64,000 nt of DNA, from NCBI GenBank assembly GCA_022376925.1, contig JAIOJX010000005.1, positions 156,565,501-156,629,500 of the forward strand, read 5' to 3'. A program made the position numbers and the translations under genes. This DNA is from Tragulus kanchil (Eukaryota; Chordata; Mammalia; Artiodactyla; Tragulidae). Numbering within the stretch: the stretch's first letter is position 1; every line of letters starts with the position of its first letter. Positions 12,935-25,294 of the stretch are shown here, piece by piece. The notes under the pieces were generated by a model, which saw only the letters and a list, made by a program, of their open reading frames with translations, had not been told where the DNA came from and ran no database searches.

Positions 12935-13280
12935 AATATAGAAAAATGAAAAGATTACAAAAAAAGGTAAAAGCAAGCTTGAGGAACTCAGAAATAAAAG
13001 TAAAGAAGAAAGCCACTATAGAGATAAAAGTTCCATTAAGAAGCAAAAAATAAAGAAGAAAAGGAGAAGGAAGACAGGAAGAAGAAGAGGAAGGGAAGGA
13101 AGAAGAGGAAATGTGACTGAAAATAACTAAGGATACTATAAATAAGAAGAGAAAACAATACCCAGAGAGAGAGAGACAAAGAAGAAACAACTGTGAATAA
13201 TTAGAAATCCTGAAGAAGAGAATGAGGACAACAGAGGGAAAAAGAAAAAAAGCATAAGTAAAGAATGAGAGGAGTGGTCT
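12935..13280 (+). repeat. Purine-rich (GA/AAG) low-complexity tract
   Basis: About 340 nt with very few pyrimidines on the + strand (aagaagaagaggaagggaag-like units). It explains the 150-codon S/F-rich minus-strand open frame, which is not a gene. Confidence 0.88.
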
Positions 13281-13892
13281 CCTTAAATCTGGAATTACTT
13301 GAATCTGCAGTGAAAAGGACATGCTGTGTCTAAAACTGAGCCAAACTCCAAGATAAAATCTATTGAGGTTACTAATTTCCAAAGCTAAATAAAGAAGTTT
13401 ATGAACACCCAGTCAGAAAAATGCAAGCCAACTATGAGTGAAGATAAAAGCAGGTTTGTGCTTGGACTTTTCCACAGCAGTATTCAGTGCCAGAAGACAG
13501 TGGAATAAGTTCTGAACAAGGATATTGATGCCCAATAATTTTATACCCAGCCAAATTTTCAAGTCATCTTTAAGAATCGAAAGTACCACACAAGTAACTA
13601 AGCATGTGTGGATTCTGGGAGAAAATGATTGCTTGACAGTCAAGTCTAACCAGTTAAGAGATGAATCAAATTAAAGAATCTGGGAGCCCAGAAGCATTAC
13701 AAGAGTTCTGGTGAGAAACATTGAATTTATTTCCATGGATATAAAACAAAACAACTGAATAAAGTAAGTATTATAAACCTTGAACATATAAATTAATAAT
13801 AGATAAAACACAAATCTGGAATTAGAAAATAGAGGAGAGAGTGGTATCAGAAGTGGACTGATTTCCTTATATTGCAAAGCAAGAAAGGAATA

Positions 13893-14099
13893 GTTTAGTC
13901 ACTGAGTGGTGTCTGGCACTTTTGCCACCCCATGGACTGCAGCCCACTAGGCTCCTCTGTCCATGGGACTTCCCAGGCATGACTGTTGGAGTGGGTTGCT
14001 ATTTTCTTCTCCAGGCGATCTTCCTGTCCCAACTCAAGGACTGAACCTGCGTCTTCCACATTAGCAAACAGTCTTTACTGCTGAGCCAACAGGAAAGGC
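13893..14099 (-). mobile_element. Bov-tA SINE, minus strand
   Basis: Reverse Bov-tA: tagtcactgagtggtgtc, tggactgcagccc, tctccaggcgatcttcc and a weak head at the right. Copied at 15092-15298. Confidence 0.87.
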
Positions 14100-14389
14100 T
14101 GAGAAAAGAATAAATAGTATCTAAATATCAACCATACAATTAAAAAACGTGACGACTGATGTCGTTTAATTCCATGAGTTTTCCTTAATTCTAAAGAGAT
14201 ACTTTTAGAGGAAAGATACATAGCTCTTACTATGAAACAAACAAACAAAAAAAATTGGAAGCTCACTAATTCCTTCAGTTTTATTTATTTTTTCTTCTAT
14301 TATATTCAAATAAAATTAAGTTTAATAATTTTCAATTACAACAATAGTTAGAACCAAACATGAAACAACAGGTTCAAAATTGGGAAAGG

Positions 14390-14721
14390 TGGGCTTCCCC
14401 TGGTGGTCCAGTGGATAAGGACACCGCCTTGCAGTGCAAGGGGCGCCAGTTCGATCCCTGGCCTGGGAAGATCCCACGTGCCGCGGAGCGGCTGGACCGA
14501 TGTGTCCAATTGCCGAGCCGGAGGTCTGGAGCACATGCGCCCAGAGCCGGCACTCTGCGATGACAGACGCCACCGCGATGGGAGGCCCACATGGGCCAAA
14601 GAGCAAAGACGGATGAAAATAGAGAAATGAAAGACCAGTGGAAGTGGCTCGCCTGCTCCCCTCCCTCCCCAACCCGACCCCCGCCCAAAAATAAAATAAA
14701 TAAATAAATCTTTTTTTAAAA
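14390..14721 (+). mobile_element. Young CpG-rich CHR-type SINE with target-site duplication
   Basis: It has the head gggcttcccctggtggtcca, a B box gttcgatcccta-like pattern (gttcgatccctgg), a body with many intact CpGs and an A-rich (aaat)n tail. A perfect 14-nt target-site duplication aaaattgggaaagg flanks it at 14376-14389 and 14722-14735. It is duplicated with its block at 15589-15920. Confidence 0.93.
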
Positions 14722-15091
14722 AAAATTGGGAAAGGAGGACATCAAGGTTGTATATTGTCACACTGCTTATTTGAATCGAAAGTACCACACAAGTAACTAA
14801 GCATGTGTGGATTCTGGGAGAAAATGATTGCTTGACAGTCAAGTCTAACCAGTTAAGAGATGAATCAAATTAAAGAATCTGGGAGCCCAGAAGCATTACA
14901 AGAGTTCTGGTGAGAAACATTGAATTTATTTCCATGGATATAAAACAAAACAACTGAATAAAGTAAGTATTATAAACCTTGAACATATAAATTAATAATA
15001 GATAAAACACAAATCTGGAATTAGAAAATAGAGGAGAGAGTGGTATCAGAAGTGGACTGATTTCCTTATATTGCAAAGCAAGAAAGGAATA

Positions 15092-15298
15092 GTTTAGTCA
15101 CTGAGTGGTGTCTGGCACTTTTGCCACCCCATGGACTGCAGCCCACTAGGCTCCTCTGTCCATGGGACTTCCCAGGCATGACTGTTGGAGTGGGTTGCTA
15201 TTTTCTTCTCCAGGCGATCTTCCTGTCCCAACTCAAGGACTGAACCTGCGTCTTCCACATTAGCAAACAGTCTTTACTGCTGAGCCAACAGGAAAGGC
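15092..15298 (-). mobile_element. Duplicate of the 13893 Bov-tA SINE
   Basis: Copy carried in tandem duplication 3. Confidence 0.87.
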
Positions 15299-15588
15299 TG
15301 AGAAAAGAATAAATAGTATCTAAATATCAACCATACAATTAAAAAACGTGACGACTGATGTCGTTTAATTCCATGAGTTTTCCTTAATTCTAAAGAGATA
15401 CTTTTAGAGGAAAGATACATAGCTCTTACTATGAAACAAACAAACAAAAAAAATTGGAAGCTCACTAATTCCTTCAGTTTTATTTATTTTTTCTTCTATT
15501 ATATTCAAATAAAATTAAGTTTAATAATTTTCAATTACAACAATAGTTAGAACCAAACATGAAACAACAGGTTCAAAATTGGGAAAGG

Positions 15589-15920
15589 TGGGCTTCCCCT
15601 GGTGGTCCAGTGGATAAGGACACCGCCTTGCAGTGCAAGGGGCGCCAGTTCGATCCCTGGCCTGGGAAGATCCCACGTGCCGCGGAGCGGCTGGACCGAT
15701 GTGTCCAATTGCCGAGCCGGAGGTCTGGAGCACATGCGCCCAGAGCCGGCACTCTGCGATGACAGACGCCACCGCGATGGGAGGCCCACATGGGCCAAAG
15801 AGCAAAGACGGATGAAAATAGAGAAATGAAAGACCAGTGGAAGTGGCTCGCCTGCTCCCCTCCCTCCCCAACCCGACCCCCGCCCAAAAATAAAATAAAT
15901 AAATAAATCTTTTTTTAAAA
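15589..15920 (+). mobile_element. Duplicate of the young CHR-type SINE
   Basis: It is the copy of the element at 14390 inside tandem duplication 3, same bases and same flanking target-site duplication, so it is not an independent insertion. Confidence 0.93.
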
Positions 15921-15971
15921 AAAATTGGGAAAGGAGGACATCAAGGTTGTATATTGTCACACTGCTTATTT

Positions 15972-16853
15972 AACTTATATGCAGAGTACATCATGAGAAA
16001 TGCCAGGCTGAATGAATCACAAACTGGAATCAAGATTGCTGGAAGAAATATCAACAAGATCAGGTATGCAGATGATACCACTCTAAAGGCAGAAAGTGAA
16101 GAGGACTAAAGAGCCTCTTGATGAGGTTGAAAGAGGGGAGTGAAAAAACTGGCTTAAAACTCAACATTCAAAAAACTAAGATCATGGCACCCAGTCCTAT
16201 CACTTCATGACAAATAGATGGGGAAAAAGTGGAAGCAGAGACATATTTTCTTTTGGGGGGCCCCCAAATCACTGTGGACAATGACTGAAGCCATGAAATG
16301 AGAAGACACTTGCTCCTTGGAAGGAAAGTTATGACAAACCTAGACAGTGTTTTAAAAAACCAAAGACATCATTTTGCCAACTAAGGTTGATATAATCAAA
16401 GCTATGGTTTTTTGAGTGGTCATGTATGGATGTGAAAGTTGGACCATAAAAGAAGGCCGAGTGCTGAAGAATTGATGCTTTCAAATTGTGGTGCTGGATA
16501 AAACTCTTCAGAGTCCCTTGGACTACAAGGAGATCAAGCCAATCAATCCTCAAAGAAATTAACCCCAGATATTCATTGGAAGGACTGATGCTGAAGCTGA
16601 AGTTCCAATATTTTGGCCACCTGATGCAAAGACCTGACTCATTGGAAAAGACCCGGATGCTAGGATGGATTGAGGGCAGGAGGAGGAGGGGACGACAGAG
16701 GATGAGATGGTTGGATGGCGTCGGTGACTCACTGGACATGAATCTGAGCAAACTCCCGGAGATAGGGAAGGACAGGGAAGCATAGTGTGCTGTAGTCCAT
16801 GGGGCTGGAAAGAGTTGGACGCGACTTGGCGATTGAACAACAGCAGCATGTCT
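15972..16853 (+). mobile_element. BovB LINE (RTE) 3' end, sense
   Basis: Sense-strand 3' part of a BovB reverse-transcriptase LINE. Recognisable stretches include gcagatgataccactctaaa (YADDT region of the RT), atcatggcacccagtcctatc, tactccttggaaggaaag-like text at 16315 and the 3' end gagttggacgcgacttggcg. Frame is broken by many indels, so it is dead. It begins exactly at the right border of tandem duplication 3. Confidence 0.93.
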
Positions 16854-17789
16854 AGTATGCTTTTTCTTGGTAAAGTGCTCTTATATGTTCTTTTATTTGT
16901 ATACATATATTAAAAATGTCTAACTAGTTTTTATAGAAATTATTTCAGGGGGAGATTTACATCTTTGTTCTTTTTTGTGTTGTTTGTATTTTTAAAATAA
17001 TGAATGTGGTGGGGATTAGCAGTGTTTCCCAAAACTTCTGCATTACTCCTTGTGGCACGTGCTTCCTTGAAGTTAAGGGGGTTTGCATGCTGCAGCCAAT
17101 GAAATCTGAATGGCAGTGGCATGCTGCTTTTTCTTTGAAGCCGTTGAGACCTAGTAGGAAGTGTTCCTTAATCTCCTGCTCTTCTGTGGCATACGCTGGG
17201 GCTATATGTTGGGGTGGTGACCTTTGAAGATGGCAGCACCCCACCAGTCTTGTGGTGTCGACTACATGGAGCAGAGCCATCATTTTACAATATTGGAGAG
17301 ATAATATGAGCATGAAGGAAACCTTTGTGGTTTTTAAGCCTCTGAGACTGGTGCTATTTGTTATTTTGCTACCATAATACAATTCAGTCAGTCTTAATGA
17401 ATGTGTGTCATTTTTATAAATAACGACTCATTATTCTTCATAAAATTCAAATGGCTTTCTTAGTAAGAAAATAATATTTATGGTAGTGCTATTCATATCA
17501 TCTATTTCCCAAGTGGGTTTGAAGCAACTTACAGTATCAAAACTCGTAAACCTGGACAAAAAAAATGTCAGAGAAAAACTAATTTTTTAAGGTGAACTTG
17601 ATTTAAAAGAAGATAGATGGATATGACAGACAACTGCACCGAGTTAATTATAACATTAAGGAAAAGTGTCGCTATGATTATTCAGGTAGACAAATGAATA
17701 CGAGGGAAATATTTAGACATTTTTGGTTATGTAGTTTTCGTTGTTCAGATTACAAACTTTCAGGTATTGAACTCAAGGTAAATTATACC
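16854..17789. other. KIF6: Intron, nothing recognised
   Basis: Unique-looking. The minus-strand 141-codon open frame (16957-17382) has no recognisable domain, no splice context and overlaps other frames; not called. Confidence 0.5.
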
Positions 17790-17800
17790 CATACTTGTTT

Positions 17801-18014
17801 AAAGGGCTTCCCTGGTGGCTCAGTGGGAAAGAATCTGCCTGCAATGCAGGAGATGCGGATTTGATCCCTAGGTCAGGAAGATCCCTGGAGAAGTAAATGG
17901 CAACCCACTCCAGTATCCTTGCCTGCGAAATCCCATGGACTGAGGAACCTCTAGGGCTGCAGTCCATGGGGTTGCAAAAGAGCCAGACATGACTTAGCGA
18001 CTAAACAATGACAA
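17801..18014 (+). mobile_element. Bov-tA SINE with 11-nt target-site duplication
   Basis: Canonical head gggcttccctggtggctcag and BovA body; catacttgttt occurs at 17790-17800 and 18015-18025. The distal part recurs at 19039-19115 as a headless duplicate. Confidence 0.93.
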
Positions 18015-20119
18015 CATACTTGTTTGAAGGATCTTGTGTGATAATATGGACAGTGTCTTGCCTATAACTTTGAAACAAAAACTTTTTATTTCTGTCAGTC
18101 TTGTATAACATCTGAGAGCTTTATATTAAATTGTTGTGTATTTCACTGAATGTATCAGTCAGGATTCAACAAAGAAAATAAACCACTCTGGTTTTAAAAC
18201 AGAGGGAATTAATGCAGATCGTTTTGTTTCATGGATGGTGGAAGAATCTGAAAAGCCAAACAGGGGATAGTGATGCAACTCAGAGGTGGCCAGCAGCAGG
18301 AAGCTACTATAGTCTGTAGACGGGTCTCAGCTGGTGGGAGGCATCAGCAGGAGAAGGGAAGGCACAAGACAGGGAGAAGCCAGAGTATTTCTCCCTCTCC
18401 CTGTCTTCCCAGCTGAATACCAGCTAAAATGAGTCTTAGGAAATGATGCCTTTTTGATTCGGTGTCCTTGTGATGTGGAGCACAGTATAGGAGAGGAAGG
18501 TTTTGATCGGGGTGGAGGGGGGGCAAAGAGGCAGAGATTAACCCCTGAGTAAAGCTGTTTCTGTAAGAAATTGGGATAATAGTTCAGATATATTGCTGTG
18601 GCTTATTTTACAATCAGAAATACACATGAAGGAAGCTGGCAGGAAATCAATCTCAGGTATAAGAAGTCAATGTTTCTTATTAGGTAGACATAGAAGAAAC
18701 TGTTTTTCTAGCACTTCTTGTTGATAGATACTTTGATATTTTGGCAGGCTGACTTTGTATCTATACCTTGTGTTAGTTAGGGAGGAGACAGGGGTCTTTA
18801 TCAGTTGCCCCAAACCTTCAATAAGTAAATGGATCATGTCTGGGTCTTGCCAGTTCTAACAGCAAAAGGTCTTCATAGCCATACAGAGAACTGTGAAATC
18901 TTCAAAATATGGAGAAAATGGTGTTAGACTATAAAGTGGATCAAAATAATGTATGTAACAACTAGAGCCCTATGCTCTAGAGTTCTTCCTGGAGCATCTG
19001 TACTGTGAAACTGTAGCCACTATTTAACTCTAGAGTTCTGGACTGAGGAACCTCTAGGGCTGCAGTCCATGGGGTTGCAAAAGAGCCAGACATGACTTAG
19101 CGACTAAACAATGACAACATACTTGTTTGAAGGATCTTGTGTGATAATATGGACAGTGTCTTGCCTATAACTTTGAAACAAAAACTTTTTATTTCTGTCA
19201 GTCTTGTATAACATCTGAGAGCTTTATATTAAATTGTTGTGTATTTCACTGAATGTATCAGTCAGGATTCAACAAAGAAAATAAACCACTCTGGTTTTAA
19301 AACAGAGGGAATTAATGCAGATCGTTTTGTTTCATGGATGGTGGAAGAATCTGAAAAGCCAAACAGGGGATAGTGATGCAACTCAGAGGTGGCCAGCAGC
19401 AGGAAGCTACTATAGTCTGTAGACGGGTCTCAGCTGGTGGGAGGCATCAGCAGGAGAAGGGAAGGCACAAGACAGGGAGAAGCCAGAGTATTTCTCCCTC
19501 TCCCTGTCTTCCCAGCTGAATACCAGCTAAAATGAGTCTTAGGGAAATGATGCCTTTTTGATTCGGTGTCCTTGTGATGTGGAGCACAGTATAGGAGAGG
19601 GAAGGATTTGATCGGGGTGGAGGGGGGGCAAAGAGGCAGAGATTAACCCCTGAGTAAAGCTGTTTCTGTAAGAAATTGGGATAATAGTTCAGATATATTG
19701 CTGTGGCTTATTTTACAATCAGAAATACACATGAAGGAAGCTGGCAGGAAATCAATCTCAGGTATAAGAAGTCAATGTTTCTTATTAGGTAGACATAGAA
19801 GAAACTGTTTTTCTAGCACTTCTTGTTGATAGATACTTTGATATTTTGGCAGGCTGACTTTGTATCTATACCTTGTGTTAGTTAGGGAGGAGACAGGGGT
19901 CTTTATCAGTTGCCCCAAACCTTCAATAAGTAAATGGATCATGTCTGGGTCTTGCCAGTTCTAACAGCAAAAGGTCTTCATAGCCATACAGAGAACTGTG
20001 AAATCTTCAAAATATGGAGAAAATGGTGTTAGACTATAAAGTGGATCAAAATAATGTATGTAACAACTAGAGCCCTATGCTCTAGAGTTCTTCCTGGAGC
20101 ATCTGTACTGTGAAACTGT
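17936..20119. repeat. Tandem duplication 4 (unit about 1103 bp)
   Basis: Copy A is 17936-19014 and copy B is 19039-20119. The 24-nt tail of copy A (19015-19038) does not match the continuation of copy B. Small differences occur in G runs near 18440/19543 and 18497/19600. Copy B starts in the middle of a Bov-tA SINE, so the second SINE is headless. Confidence 0.96.
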
Positions 20120-20218
20120 CCTCAGATCTGTGGCAGGTATAGGTCTTGATGTCTGAACTCAAACATTGCTTTGAGAGCTCTCTCAACCAATTTGATGGGA
20201 TAAACATCTTTCGTTAGA

Positions 20219-20598
20219 ATCAGTTCAGTTCAGTTGCTCAGTCATGTCCGACTCTTTGTCACCCCATGGACTGCAGCAAGCCAGGCTGCCCTGTCCTTCA
20301 CTGTCTCCCAGAGCTTGCTCAAATTCATGTCCATTGACTCAGTGATGCCATCCAATCATCTCGTCCTCTGTCATCCTCTTCTCCTTTTGTCTTCCATTTT
20401 TCCCAACATCAGGCTCTTTTCCAGAGAGTCATCTCTTGGCATCAGGTGGCCAAAGTATTGGAGCTTCAACTTCAGCATAATTCCTTCCAATGAATATTCC
20501 GGGTTGATTTTCTTTAGGATTGACTGGCTTGATCTCCTTGCAGTCCAAGGGACTCTCAAGAGCCTTCTCCAACACCACAGTCCAAAGGCATCAAGAAT
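20219..20598 (-). mobile_element. BovB LINE 3' end, minus strand
   Basis: Starts cagttcagttcagttgctca, holds ggtggccaaagtattggagc and gcttgatctccttgcagtcc. A 172-codon + strand open frame over it is antisense to the LINE. Copied at 21362-21741. Confidence 0.93.
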
Positions 20599-21361
20599 AA
20601 TAAGATTATTAAAATGTGTATCTGGGTTCTGCTTGGTGTGTTATCCTCGCCTGTTTCTAGTTGTCTACACACAGGAGAGTGAGGGGTATTTTCAGTTTAC
20701 TTATCATCTCAAGGTATATAGTATGTATATTAAAAAAAATGGTTTTCCCTGAAAGCAGTTGAAGTGAACTGTTATAAATTTTTGAGAAGATCATTAGACT
20801 TTTAAGCCTCATATTATTATTTTTTCCAGTGATGTGTATGGTAAAACTTGGGAGCCAGACTGAATTTTGGAAAGCGAGAAAATCATGAAGGAAGCTGGCA
20901 GGAATCAATCTCAAAAACTGTTTCTTATTAGGTAGACATAGAAGAAACTGTTTTTCTAGCACTTCTTGTTGATAGATACTTTGATATTTTGGCAGGCTGA
21001 CTTTGTATCTATACCTTGTGTTAGTTAGGGAGGAGACAGGGGTCTTTATCAGTTGCCCCAAACCTTCAATAAGTAAATGGATCATGTCTGGGTCTTGCCA
21101 GTTCTAACAGCAAAAGGTCTTCATAGCCATACAGAGAACTGTGAAATCTTCAAAATATGGAGAAAATGGTGTTAGACTATAAAGTGGATCAAAATAATGT
21201 ATGTAACAACTAGAGCCCTATGCTCTAGAGTTCTTCCTGGAGCATCTGTACTGTGAAACTGTCCTCAGATCTGTGGCAGGTATAGGTCTTGATGTCTGAA
21301 CTCAAACATTGCTTTGAGAGCTCTCTCAACCAATTTGATGGGATAAACATCTTTCGTTAGA

Positions 21362-21741
21362 ATCAGTTCAGTTCAGTTGCTCAGTCATGTCCGACTCTTT
21401 GTCACCCCATGGACTGCAGCAAGCCAGGCTGCCCTGTCCTTCACTGTCTCCCAGAGCTTGCTCAAATTCATGTCCATTGACTCAGTGATGCCATCCAATC
21501 ATCTCGTCCTCTGTCATCCTCTTCTCCTTTTGTCTTCCATTTTTCCCAACATCAGGCTCTTTTCCAGAGAGTCATCTCTTGGCATCAGGTGGCCAAAGTA
21601 TTGGAGCTTCAACTTCAGCATAATTCCTTCCAATGAATATTCCGGGTTGATTTTCTTTAGGATTGACTGGCTTGATCTCCTTGCAGTCCAAGGGACTCTC
21701 AAGAGCCTTCTCCAACACCACAGTCCAAAGGCATCAAGAAT
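21362..21741 (-). mobile_element. Duplicate of BovB 3' end
   Basis: Copy in tandem duplication 5. Confidence 0.93.
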
Positions 21742-22324
21742 AATAAGATTATTAAAATGTGTATCTGGGTTCTGCTTGGTGTGTTATCCTCGCCTGTTTC
21801 TAGTTGTCTACACACAGGAGAGTGAGGGGTATTTTCAGTTTACTTATCATCTCAAGGTATATAGTATGTATATTAAAAAAAATGGTTTTCCCTGAAAGCA
21901 GTTGAAGTGAACTGTTATAAATTTTTGAGAAGATCATTAGACTTTTAAGCCTCATATTATTATTTTTTCCAGTGATGTGTATGGTAAAACTTGGGAGCCA
22001 GACTGAATTTTAATAGGATGGAAAGCGAGAAAAAAGGTTAAACTTAATTTAAAAGATGAAAAATGGATATGCTAGAAAACAAGGATGCTGTTGAGGACCA
22101 GATTTAGCTATGATTCTTCTTGCAGTCAAGTAAAAAGAAAAAGGTGGGGAACATTTGGGGTAATATATTTTCCTTTGTTCAGAAAACAAACCTTTGTTCT
22201 GGTGGTGATGCAATGATTCCCAGTTCAAGGATATTAAACAGACAATAATTGGGCCTAGCTCTGATTAAAGATAGGTAAACTCTTCATCAATTTGCCATAT
22301 GTACTGATTTTAGCATACTTATAT

Positions 22325-22603
22325 ATATATATTTTGGGGGACGGGGAATGGGGTGGGTAGGGAGGGGGGCGGGCGGGCCACTTCCATTGGTCTTTCATTT
22401 ATCTGTTTTCATCCATCTTTGTTCTTTGGCCCACGTGGGCCTCCCATCGCAGTGGACTCTGCACTCCAGAGCTCTGGCTCAGTAATTGGACACATCAATC
22501 CAGCTGCTCCGCGGCACGTGGAATCTTCCCAGGCCAGGGATCGAACCGGCGCCCCTTGCACTGCAAGGCAGTGTCCTTACCCACTGGACCACCAGGGAAG
22601 CCC
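22325..22603 (-). mobile_element. Young CHR-type SINE, minus strand
   Basis: Reverse complement of the same subfamily; it ends accaccagggaagcccc at the head side. The 11-nt target-site duplication catacttatat is present at 22314-22324 and 22604-22614. Part of the body (the cgcatgcgc region) is missing near 22465. Confidence 0.9.
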
Positions 22604-22767
22604 CATACTTATATTTTTATATAAATGTGTTTGACTTTGATTTGCCAAATTGTGGAGGAATGACCTGTAGGGAAACAACCGTCTGAATCTTGACATCCAA
22701 TTGAAGAGCCACCACTAATTCTGATTTCAATTTTCCTAAACCTTTTGAAGTCAGCTAACAGATCTCT

Positions 22768-22954
22768 GGGGGCTTTCCCAGTAAAGAATCTGCCTACAGT
22801 GCAGGAGACACAGGTTCAATCCCTGGTAAAGGAAATGACAACCGACTCCAGTATTCTTGCCTGGGAAATCCTGTCTACAGAAGAGCCTGATGGGCTGGAG
22901 TCCATGGGATCCCAAAAGAGTTGGACACATTTTAGTGTCTACACAGCAGCAACA
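22768..22954 (+). mobile_element. Bov-tA SINE, diverged
   Basis: Shortened head (gggggctttcccagtaaag), B box gttcaatccc, ctccagtattcttgcc and agttggacac tail with cagcagcaac. Confidence 0.86.
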
Positions 22955-24842
22955 AATAGATTGAAGGCATGAAAATAAAAAATCTGTTAAATTAATTTCA
23001 GACTTGTTAGAAGGGTTATATAATAAAAATAAATAGGCTATTCTTATCAGAAAGGTGAGTCACAATTCCTAAAACATTCTTATCATATGTTTCAGATTGC
23101 TTCATAGCTTTCTTTTAAACTTAAACAAAATCAGTATGCCTGGTCTATTTTTCACTTTTTCAAAATCCATATAGAACAATGGATTTTTACAGAGTTTGGC
23201 TATTAGTTATCTTCTCCTATATGCACAAATGTTTAAATAGTCTTTCTGAACAGTTTTGAATACCAGTTGGGAATAGTCCAAGGAAATTGATGAAGATAAG
23301 TGAATTTTGAATAGGCTTATTTTGAGAGGAAGAGAAGGACATACTTTTCCAGTAAGACATACTGGCCAGTGCTTGATCATCAAGAGGACATTCTGGGCAG
23401 GAGAAAAGGTGGCTGAAGATGTTCAGAATAGTGGTTAATAAGAACTCTATAATCAAGCACAAAGAGTAACTGAAACCCAAGGTGGGTATAGAGATTTTTA
23501 AATCAATTTTGCTATACAAATAATCCAAATTTTTAGACTCAAATTATATTGGATTTTATTTATCATGGATTTAAAGGCTTTGCATCTGGAGTTCTGAAAT
23601 TGTCAGGCATGCCATAGAAACTCCAGAAAACTGGAAATGAACTACAGTCAACAAGTTAGCAAACATTCTTGAACCCTGCTGTGTAATGTTATACTAGGTA
23701 TAAAATGATGCATAATACCTAGTCCCTGCCTTCAAGGAGCTCAGAATCTAGGTGAAAGCACGTGGGAAATGGAGAGCCTTTGTAGAACCTTTCAGATAGG
23801 CCTTCTGTGAGAAATTAGCTTCTGCTAAGCTGGAGGAAACTAATTTCCACTGGCCACAGACTACCACTATGATGACTCTGTAAGGGACAAGTGAGCCTAT
23901 GGTTTGAACTTCTAATCTGTAAAGGACATTTATTCTCACCTCTCTGAAAAGGAAAACATTTGCAAAATGACAGGTTAATATTTTTCATATCAAATTCTCA
24001 AAAAGAATCTAAAAAAAAAAGGATGATTAAATGATGGTCAATAACCAATTAGAAAAGAGTCAGCATTGATTCACCTTAAACTCATTTTATTCACTTTTTT
24101 GATAGGATTACAAAAATGCTTAGGTCAAGTGAATTACACTTATTTAATAAAGTCATTCAAAATATCCTTGGGGATATAAAGGAAAATTGAAGGTATCTGA
24201 AAGAACTTGGACTGAAGCCAATTAGAGACAACCCCTAACTGTTACCTAGTACTGAGTAGAAAGCCAGAGTGTCCTCATGCAACACTCTTGTTCTGCCCAT
24301 GTCCTTCAAAATTTTGTGGGTGAGAAGATAGAGTTTCATCCATAGCTAGCACAAAGTTTCATAACAATGAAAATCCAGAATTACCTCAGCAACAACAACA
24401 AAAAAGAATTACTTCAGCAGATAGCCACGCTGGGATAAAAACTAATCAAGTGCATTCATCAAACAAACATCAAATGCAGAAATTCCATAACATGGGTAAA
24501 AGACTGGAGCAAATATGGTTTATCACTTCATGTGCTGTTTGTTAGCAACCCTAGACTTGGATGGCTCAGATTCCAGTTTCGTCTGCTGTGGTCAGGCTGC
24601 ATTTGAAAGAATACATTCCATGCAGAGTGTCAGAGTGCTGGATTTTTAAAAAGAGTTCGACAAACAGTTGTGCAGAATGCCTTAGAAGGAACTGGAAATG
24701 TTAGTCTTGGGGAGCTAGCTAGTTTAATTAATTGAGTGATTTCAGTGGGATTGATACAGTCAAATATGTGCTTTTGAAGCATTATTCTGATTGCAAGGTG
24801 AAGAACGGTTGGAGGAGATAAGAATAAATATTGGGGACTGGT
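22955..24842. other. KIF6: Intron, nothing recognised
   Basis: About 1.9 kb of AT-rich sequence with no repeat family or exon I can name; short A-rich runs only. Confidence 0.5.
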
Positions 24843-24857
24843 AAGAAAAGAAGGTAG

Positions 24858-25105
24858 GCGCTTCCCTGGTGGTCCAGTGTGTAAGGACACCACCTTGCAG
24901 TGCAAGGGGCTCCAGTTCGATCCCTGGCCTGGGAGGATCCCATGCACCATGGAGCGACTGGACTGATGTGTCCAACTACCAAGCCAGAGCTCTGGGGCAT
25001 ATGTGCCCAGAGCCAGTGCTCTGCAACGGGAGAGGCCACTGTGATGGGAGGCCCACACAGGCCAAAGAACAAAGATAAATAAATGAAAGATCAATAGAAG
25101 TGGCC

Positions 25106-25126
<21 letters not shown>
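24858..25126 (+). mobile_element. CHR-type SINE with 15-nt target-site duplication
   Basis: Head gcgcttccctggtggtccag, B box gttcgatccc, poly-A tail. The target-site duplication aagaaaagaaggtag lies at 24843-24857 and 25127-25141. Some CpGs are converted to CA/TG, so it is slightly older than the 14390 copy. Confidence 0.92.
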
Positions 25127-25136
<10 letters not shown>

Positions 25137-25294
25137 GGTAGTAGCCCAAGTGAGAGGGGAAGGATAATTGGAGATGGAAAGAAGGAGATGGAGGTGAATG
25201 CCACAAGATGGATTAGACGCAGCAGGAGGGAAAGTGATAAGGTTGTTTGAGGTAACATTAAGTTCGAGATGCTGGCAAGGCATTTTAGGGACAT

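Larger units (their letters stand above)
13574..15971. repeat. Tandem duplication 3 (unit 1199 bp)
   Basis: Copy A is 13574-14772 and copy B is 14773-15971, directly abutting with no spacer. I saw no differences by eye. Each copy holds a minus-strand Bov-tA SINE and a full young CHR-type SINE with both target-site duplications. Confidence 0.97.
19730..22030. repeat. Tandem duplication 5 (unit about 1150 bp), overlapping duplication 4
   Basis: Copy A runs from 19730 to about 20882 and copy B from 20883 to about 22030. Offsets drift from 1154 to 1143 because copy B has lost a few bases near its start (20905-20922). Copy A's tail lacks the 8 nt aataggat found at 22012. Each copy carries an antisense BovB fragment. 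Confidence 0.95.

Noticed and set aside
12930..13382. 150-codon minus-strand frame rich in S, F and L
   Set aside because: Low-complexity product of the purine-rich tract; no family features.
14445..14465. tRNA gene suggested by A/B box-like sequence
   Set aside because: The B box gttcgatccc belongs to the tRNA-derived head of the SINE; no cloverleaf was supported, and the same applies to the other SINE heads.
14322..15960. Several 104-164 codon frames on both strands
   Set aside because: All are translations of the same CHR-type SINE and its duplicate; similar peptides appear at 28.4, 29.5, 52.1 and 54.4 kb.
20234..20752. 172-codon + strand open frame, present again at 21377-21895
   Set aside because: It runs antisense through a BovB LINE 3' end (20219-20598) and out into intron; the second copy is the assembly duplicate. 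No start context, domain or splice support.
24630..25283. 217-codon minus-strand open frame
   Set aside because: Its middle is the reverse of the CHR-type SINE at 24858-25126, and related peptide text recurs at every SINE of this family in the window.
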